Assembly: GCA_905331475.1 (NCBI GenBank)
Contig: CAJNYU010001378.1
Span: forward strand, 103,564 to 167,563
Reading direction: 5' to 3'
Length of the DNA stretch: 64,000 nucleotides
Source of the DNA: Rotaria socialis
Lineage: Eukaryota; Rotifera; Eurotatoria; Philodinida; Philodinidae
Part shown: one piece after another, positions 62,722 through 64,000 of the stretch
Numbering within the stretch: position 1 is the first letter of the stretch
Layout: every line of letters begins with the position of its first letter
Notes under the pieces: model-generated
Seen by the model: only the letters and a program-made list of their open reading frames with translations
What the model was told of the DNA's origin: nothing
Databases searched by the model: none
Made by a program: the position numbers and the translations under genes

Positions 62722-62940
62722 TTGAAGTACAAAAGTTACTTCAAGTTGATCCAAGTATGTGAAAGTAGCTCCAAGTACATCAAAAGTATGGCAAAGTACT
62801 CTCAAGTATCATCAAAGTACAATCGAGTTCATTTAAAGTACCGTAAAGTATCTTAAAAAGTACGGCCAAGTACTCTCAAGTACTTTCAAAGTATCATGAA
62901 GTACTTTCAAGTATACGAAGTAATATATTAGAGTACATGA
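62722..62940. repeat. Array of AAGTA words about 10 bp apart
   Basis: About 17 copies of AAGTA(C/T/G/A), all on the same strand, mostly spaced 9-12 bp. The spacer bases vary, unlike a simple tandem repeat. It directly follows the inverted repeat. Confidence 0.65.
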
Positions 62941-63064
62941 AGAGTTTTTCTAAGGCAATAATACAACAAATGAAATGCTACTTAAATGGCAAAATAGAAA
63001 ATGCTGTTTTATTTATATGCGAAACATAGAAAAAAGGAATAAATAAATAAAAATAGCAAGAATT

Positions 63065-64000
63065 TTATGAATGAGTATTGGTTGTTTGTTGCATAACCCG
63101 AGACAACCTATCACTCGATAACCTTGTCGATTTGTTTGATAATAACCAACAAGCTGATTGCTTGTGAAGATATTTAATTTTATCATTTATTTTGATCTTG
63201 AAATAAGAGTGTTTCAAGATAGGGTTGATATTATCAAGAATTTTTATTCCATCAAAATTTGATCTCGTTGAATTTAATGTCTCTTCTTCATCATTATCAT
63301 CATCGTCAGAATTTAATAATTCATCAAAAAGTTCATCTACTTCACATCACTCTCTACGTCTTCGTCTTCATCATCGTCATCGTCGTCTGATTCAAGCTCT
63401 TCATTGTTATCAATCGTTGTTTGTGACGAGTAACCATACATTTTTGAACTTCTTTTTAAGCAATCAAATACAAAATCACTTAAATCTTTCAAATTAACTA
63501 TATTATTTTGGTTTAATATGTGTAACATTTTTGAATGCTTTACGATATTAATTGCTTGATTGTATGTGCCTAATATAATTTGTTCAACATTTAATGTACT
63601 TATTTCATCTAATCGATCTGTATATATTAATGGATCATCCTGTTTGTGCTTATGGTGTACTGGAAAAGATAAATAATTTTTCGATTGATTATATTTGATT
63701 TGATTTAATATTGATAGTTTTTGTGCACGTCTAATAAAATTGTTGACAGTAAAGTTGACCATGGCAGAAAATGAACCGCTCAATGACCTTGCGTCTCTAA
63801 AGATAGACTCGCATGGCTGAGAACTAAATAAATGTATATTGACCAGTGCTTGCTTAGGTAATTTTTTTTGTTTCACTAAAAGCACTAAATAGAGCAGGTT
63901 ATGTGCATTTAACTCAACAGATAAATATGCGGGCTTCGAAATAAAACGTTTGTCTACATTATTTGTCCTTGCTCTTGCACTTGCTACTTTGCTTTTTGAT
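63065..64000 (-). pseudogene. Partial unknown gene, possibly transposon-derived, with a frameshift
   Basis: Open from the right window edge (the 5' part lies outside), reading leftward through VELNAHNLLYLVLLV, VNIHLFSSQPCESIFRDARS and FSAMVNFTVNNFIRRAQKLS to an acidic run (DDDDDDEDED) and a stop at 63337. One base appears to be missing there: in the next frame, coding continues with DELFDELL, a second acidic run, then KYLHKQSACWLLSNKSTRLS and a stop at 63065-63067. Both halves resemble one multi-copy rotifer/protist family I recall without a known function, perhaps transposon-related. The frameshift suggests a broken copy, though sequence error cannot be excluded. Confidence 0.55.

Overview
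The window looks like nuclear DNA of a bdelloid rotifer (Adineta/Rotaria-like). It is AT-rich. Many of its genes have short GT-AG introns. Several families are ones I associate with bdelloids: ADP-ribosyltransferase/TPR proteins, bacterial-style kelch arrays, multi-copy DEG/ENaC channels, Hint proteins, and genes of possible foreign origin. This assignment is an inference from gene content; there is no rRNA or species marker. No database search was possible, so product names rest on motifs and recalled family resemblance. Exon boundaries were read by hand from splice sites and phase.

Layout. 1-3416 (-): ART/TPR gene running off the left edge, with a 1,052 bp intron inside the catalytic domain. 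4.14-4.69 kb: foldback repeat between 14 bp direct repeats. 6.2-7.1 kb (-): unknown single-exon gene. 9.9-11.3 kb (-): dead ENaC-type channel. 11.9-13.7 kb (+): protoporphyrinogen oxidase. 14.15-17.86 kb (+): secreted Cys-rich exons, probably spliced to a 21-repeat kelch array. 18.25-20.57 kb (+): tandem pair of GILT thiol reductases. 20.8-24.2 kb (+): intact riboflavin transporter followed by a dead copy; a third, badly decayed copy lies at 33.8-34.6 kb. 25.3-27.3 kb (-): flavin monooxygenase fused to a DUF6314-like domain. 27.8-29.1 kb: foldback element. 29.9-31.0 kb (+): secreted, repeat-rich Hint-domain gene. 34.6-36.4 kb: large inverted repeat. 37.4-38.1 kb (-): HAND bHLH factor. 39.5-40.2 kb (+): SWSAP1-like ATPase candidate. 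40.5-41.4 kb (-): dead GDSL hydrolase. 42.7-43.7 kb (+): second dead ENaC-type channel. 46.7-50.1 kb (+): 15-exon PFK-2/FBPase-2. 50.7-54.8 kb (-): two more ART/TPR-type genes in tandem. 59.6-61.4 kb (+): TIR-domain gene with a C-terminal membrane anchor and one frameshift. 62.2-63.0 kb: inverted repeat, then an array of AAGTA words about 10 bp apart. 63.1-64.0 kb (-): partial, frameshifted unknown gene.

The genes do not form an operon or one pathway. Ordinary single-copy metabolic and developmental genes (PPOX, PFKFB, HAND, riboflavin transporter, GILT) are mixed with fast-changing accessory families (ART/TPR, TIR, kelch, Hint, FMO) and many pseudogenes and foldback repeats. The shared biochemical theme is NAD: three ART-type genes and one TIR gene. 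The rest is typical of a region shaped by duplication, decay and small mobile elements.
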